A stretch of 30,359 nucleotides of DNA, from IMG/VR virus record IMGVR_UViG_3300049830_000090, positions 1 to 30,359 of that record. One strand, written 5' to 3'. The stretch comes from a virus. The position numbers and the translations under genes were made by a program. Of the stretch, positions 29,786-30,359 are shown piece by piece; the first letter of the stretch is position 1, and every line of letters starts with the position of its first letter. Under the pieces are notes generated by a model that saw only the letters and a program-made list of their open reading frames with translations, had not been told where the DNA came from and made no database searches.

Positions 29786-30144
29786 TTCAACGCCTCGAGG
29801 CGGGCCTTGTCGGCGGCCCATACCTCCACCAAGGCTGGCGTCGTCCACGGATCACCTGTCCGATACTTGGCCACCAATGCGCGCAAATCGGCGGGGTCTT
29901 TGGTGGTCTTCACCCAGTTCTGCACGTCGGCGGCCTGTGTCGATGTCAGCGCATCCCACCGCTGCACGATCAGAATCTTCGTCCCGGCGCACATGTAGGC
30001 CAACCACACGCCGGTTTTGTTGACGCCGAAAATGCTGGGCGACATGGTGGCGCTATGGCTGATCTCAAATGGGCGGCAGTTGATCGTGGTTTCTGCATGC
30101 GCAATGCCACATAGAAACGCCAGAGCGAAAATAAAAGCGCGCAT
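29782..30144 (-). CDS. 120-aa protein with signal peptide
   Basis: Starts 'MRAFIFALAFLCGIAHAETTIN': charged n-region, hydrophobic core, and AHA^E, a clear signal-peptidase I site after residue 17. The mature protein has two Cys and ends in helical 'LRALVAKYRTGDPWTTPALVEVWAADKARLEALK' (in parts). It is expected in the periplasm. Phage proteins of this kind can work in superinfection exclusion or envelope remodelling, but no family is recognised here. Coupled to the next gene by ATGA; it starts at the stop of the LamG-like fragment. Confidence 0.65.
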   Translation of the reverse strand: MRAFIFALAFLCGIAHAETTINCRPFEISHSATMSPSIFGVNKTGVWLAYMCAGTKILIVQRWDALTSTQAADVQNWVKTTKDPADLRALVAKYRTGDPWTTPALVEVWAADKARLEALK

Positions 30145-30359
30145 TAGATGCCCCCCTCATAGCTGCAATTGACCTTCAAAATTCCGTTATTGCCGGGGTT
30201 CATCACCGCACGAATGCCGCCAATTGTGCCGAGGGTGGAAACAAAGTTATCCAGCAGCCATGCTTCCCGATAATCTGGCGTCATCACGGCTGTATTGTCA
30301 CTGAACAATGAATTGTAGTTATACAGAACTTCAGATGCAGTCAATTCGCGGGCGTAGAC
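30144..30359 (-). CDS. C-terminal end of a LamG/concanavalin-like protein (partial)
   Basis: Open to the right window edge: the readable part begins 'VYARELTASEVLYNYNSLFSDN', which is the typical end of a LamG-3/concanavalin-type jelly-roll ('vYdRaLsasEi..nYna'), followed by about 50 more residues to the stop. The start is outside the window, so length is unknown. The TTG at 30344 that gives a 66-aa frame is not the true start. LamG domains in phage virions often bind sugar on the host surface. Confidence 0.6.
   Translation of the reverse strand, partial: VYARELTASEVLYNYNSLFSDNTAVMTPDYREAWLLDNFVSTLGTIGGIRAVMNPGNNGILKVNCSYEGGI

Noticed and set aside
1-30359. tRNA genes, CRISPR arrays, integrase and attachment sites
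   Set aside because: None could be recognised on reading both strands; regularly spaced repeats and cloverleaf-like segments were not seen.

Overview
The window is part of the genome of a tailed double-stranded DNA phage. It carries a DNA replication and recombination block on the + strand and a virion and lysis block on the - strand. The P22-type portal, separate scaffold, capsid, short adaptor genes, S74-type and internal (ejection) proteins, and the absence of any tape-measure or long-tail sheath gene, point to a short-tailed (podovirus-like) phage. Codon use and protein style resemble phages of Burkholderiales / Comamonadaceae-like betaproteobacteria; this host is an inference, not something read directly. 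No integrase, CI-type repressor, terminase, tRNA or CRISPR is visible.

Layout. 1-813: two leftward genes (a DUF6948-like partial gene and a 'HTPGPW' phage protein) driven by a good extended -10 promoter at 844-873. 814-1235: a 422-bp non-coding control region with direct repeats and palindromes, a candidate replication origin or operator region. 1236-10944: rightward early operon with a small protein, primase-polymerase/helicase, HTH protein, Sak4-like ATPase, SSB, [inserted element], YqaJ-type exonuclease, SF2 helicase, VRR-NUC nuclease and small proteins. 11013-12778: a second rightward unit of small, translationally coupled genes with its own promoter. 12785-30359: a leftward late operon read from the right edge: LamG-like fragment, secreted protein, small proteins, portal, 101-aa protein, scaffold, major capsid protein, two decoration-like proteins, an AT-hook protein, adaptor, 509-aa structural protein, GNAT, S74 protein, two internal/ejection proteins, DUF5856 protein, tail fibre with duplicated modules, fibre assembly protein, XhlA-like protein, GH108 endolysin and 3TM holin.

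The most striking item is a 1,377-bp mobile element (5423-6799) between the SSB and exonuclease genes. It has 24-bp imperfect terminal inverted repeats (19/24 matching) and a perfect 8-bp target duplication CTAAAAAG, which are hallmarks of the ISL3 family. It carries a compact C5-cytosine DNA methyltransferase plus a 192-aa protein that looks like only the zinc-ribbon and helix-turn-helix end of an ISL3 transposase, without the catalytic domain. The inner part of the terminal repeat recurs a third time at the start of the transposase-like gene. This looks like a non-autonomous or decapitated ISL3 transposon that delivers a methyltransferase to a phage, possibly with self-regulation by its DNA-binding protein.

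Working together: Prim-Pol/helicase and SSB would replicate the genome, and Sak4 with YqaJ exonuclease, VRR-NUC and the SF2 helicase would form a recombination set. The methyltransferase could protect the DNA from restriction. The late block builds the particle and lyses the cell.
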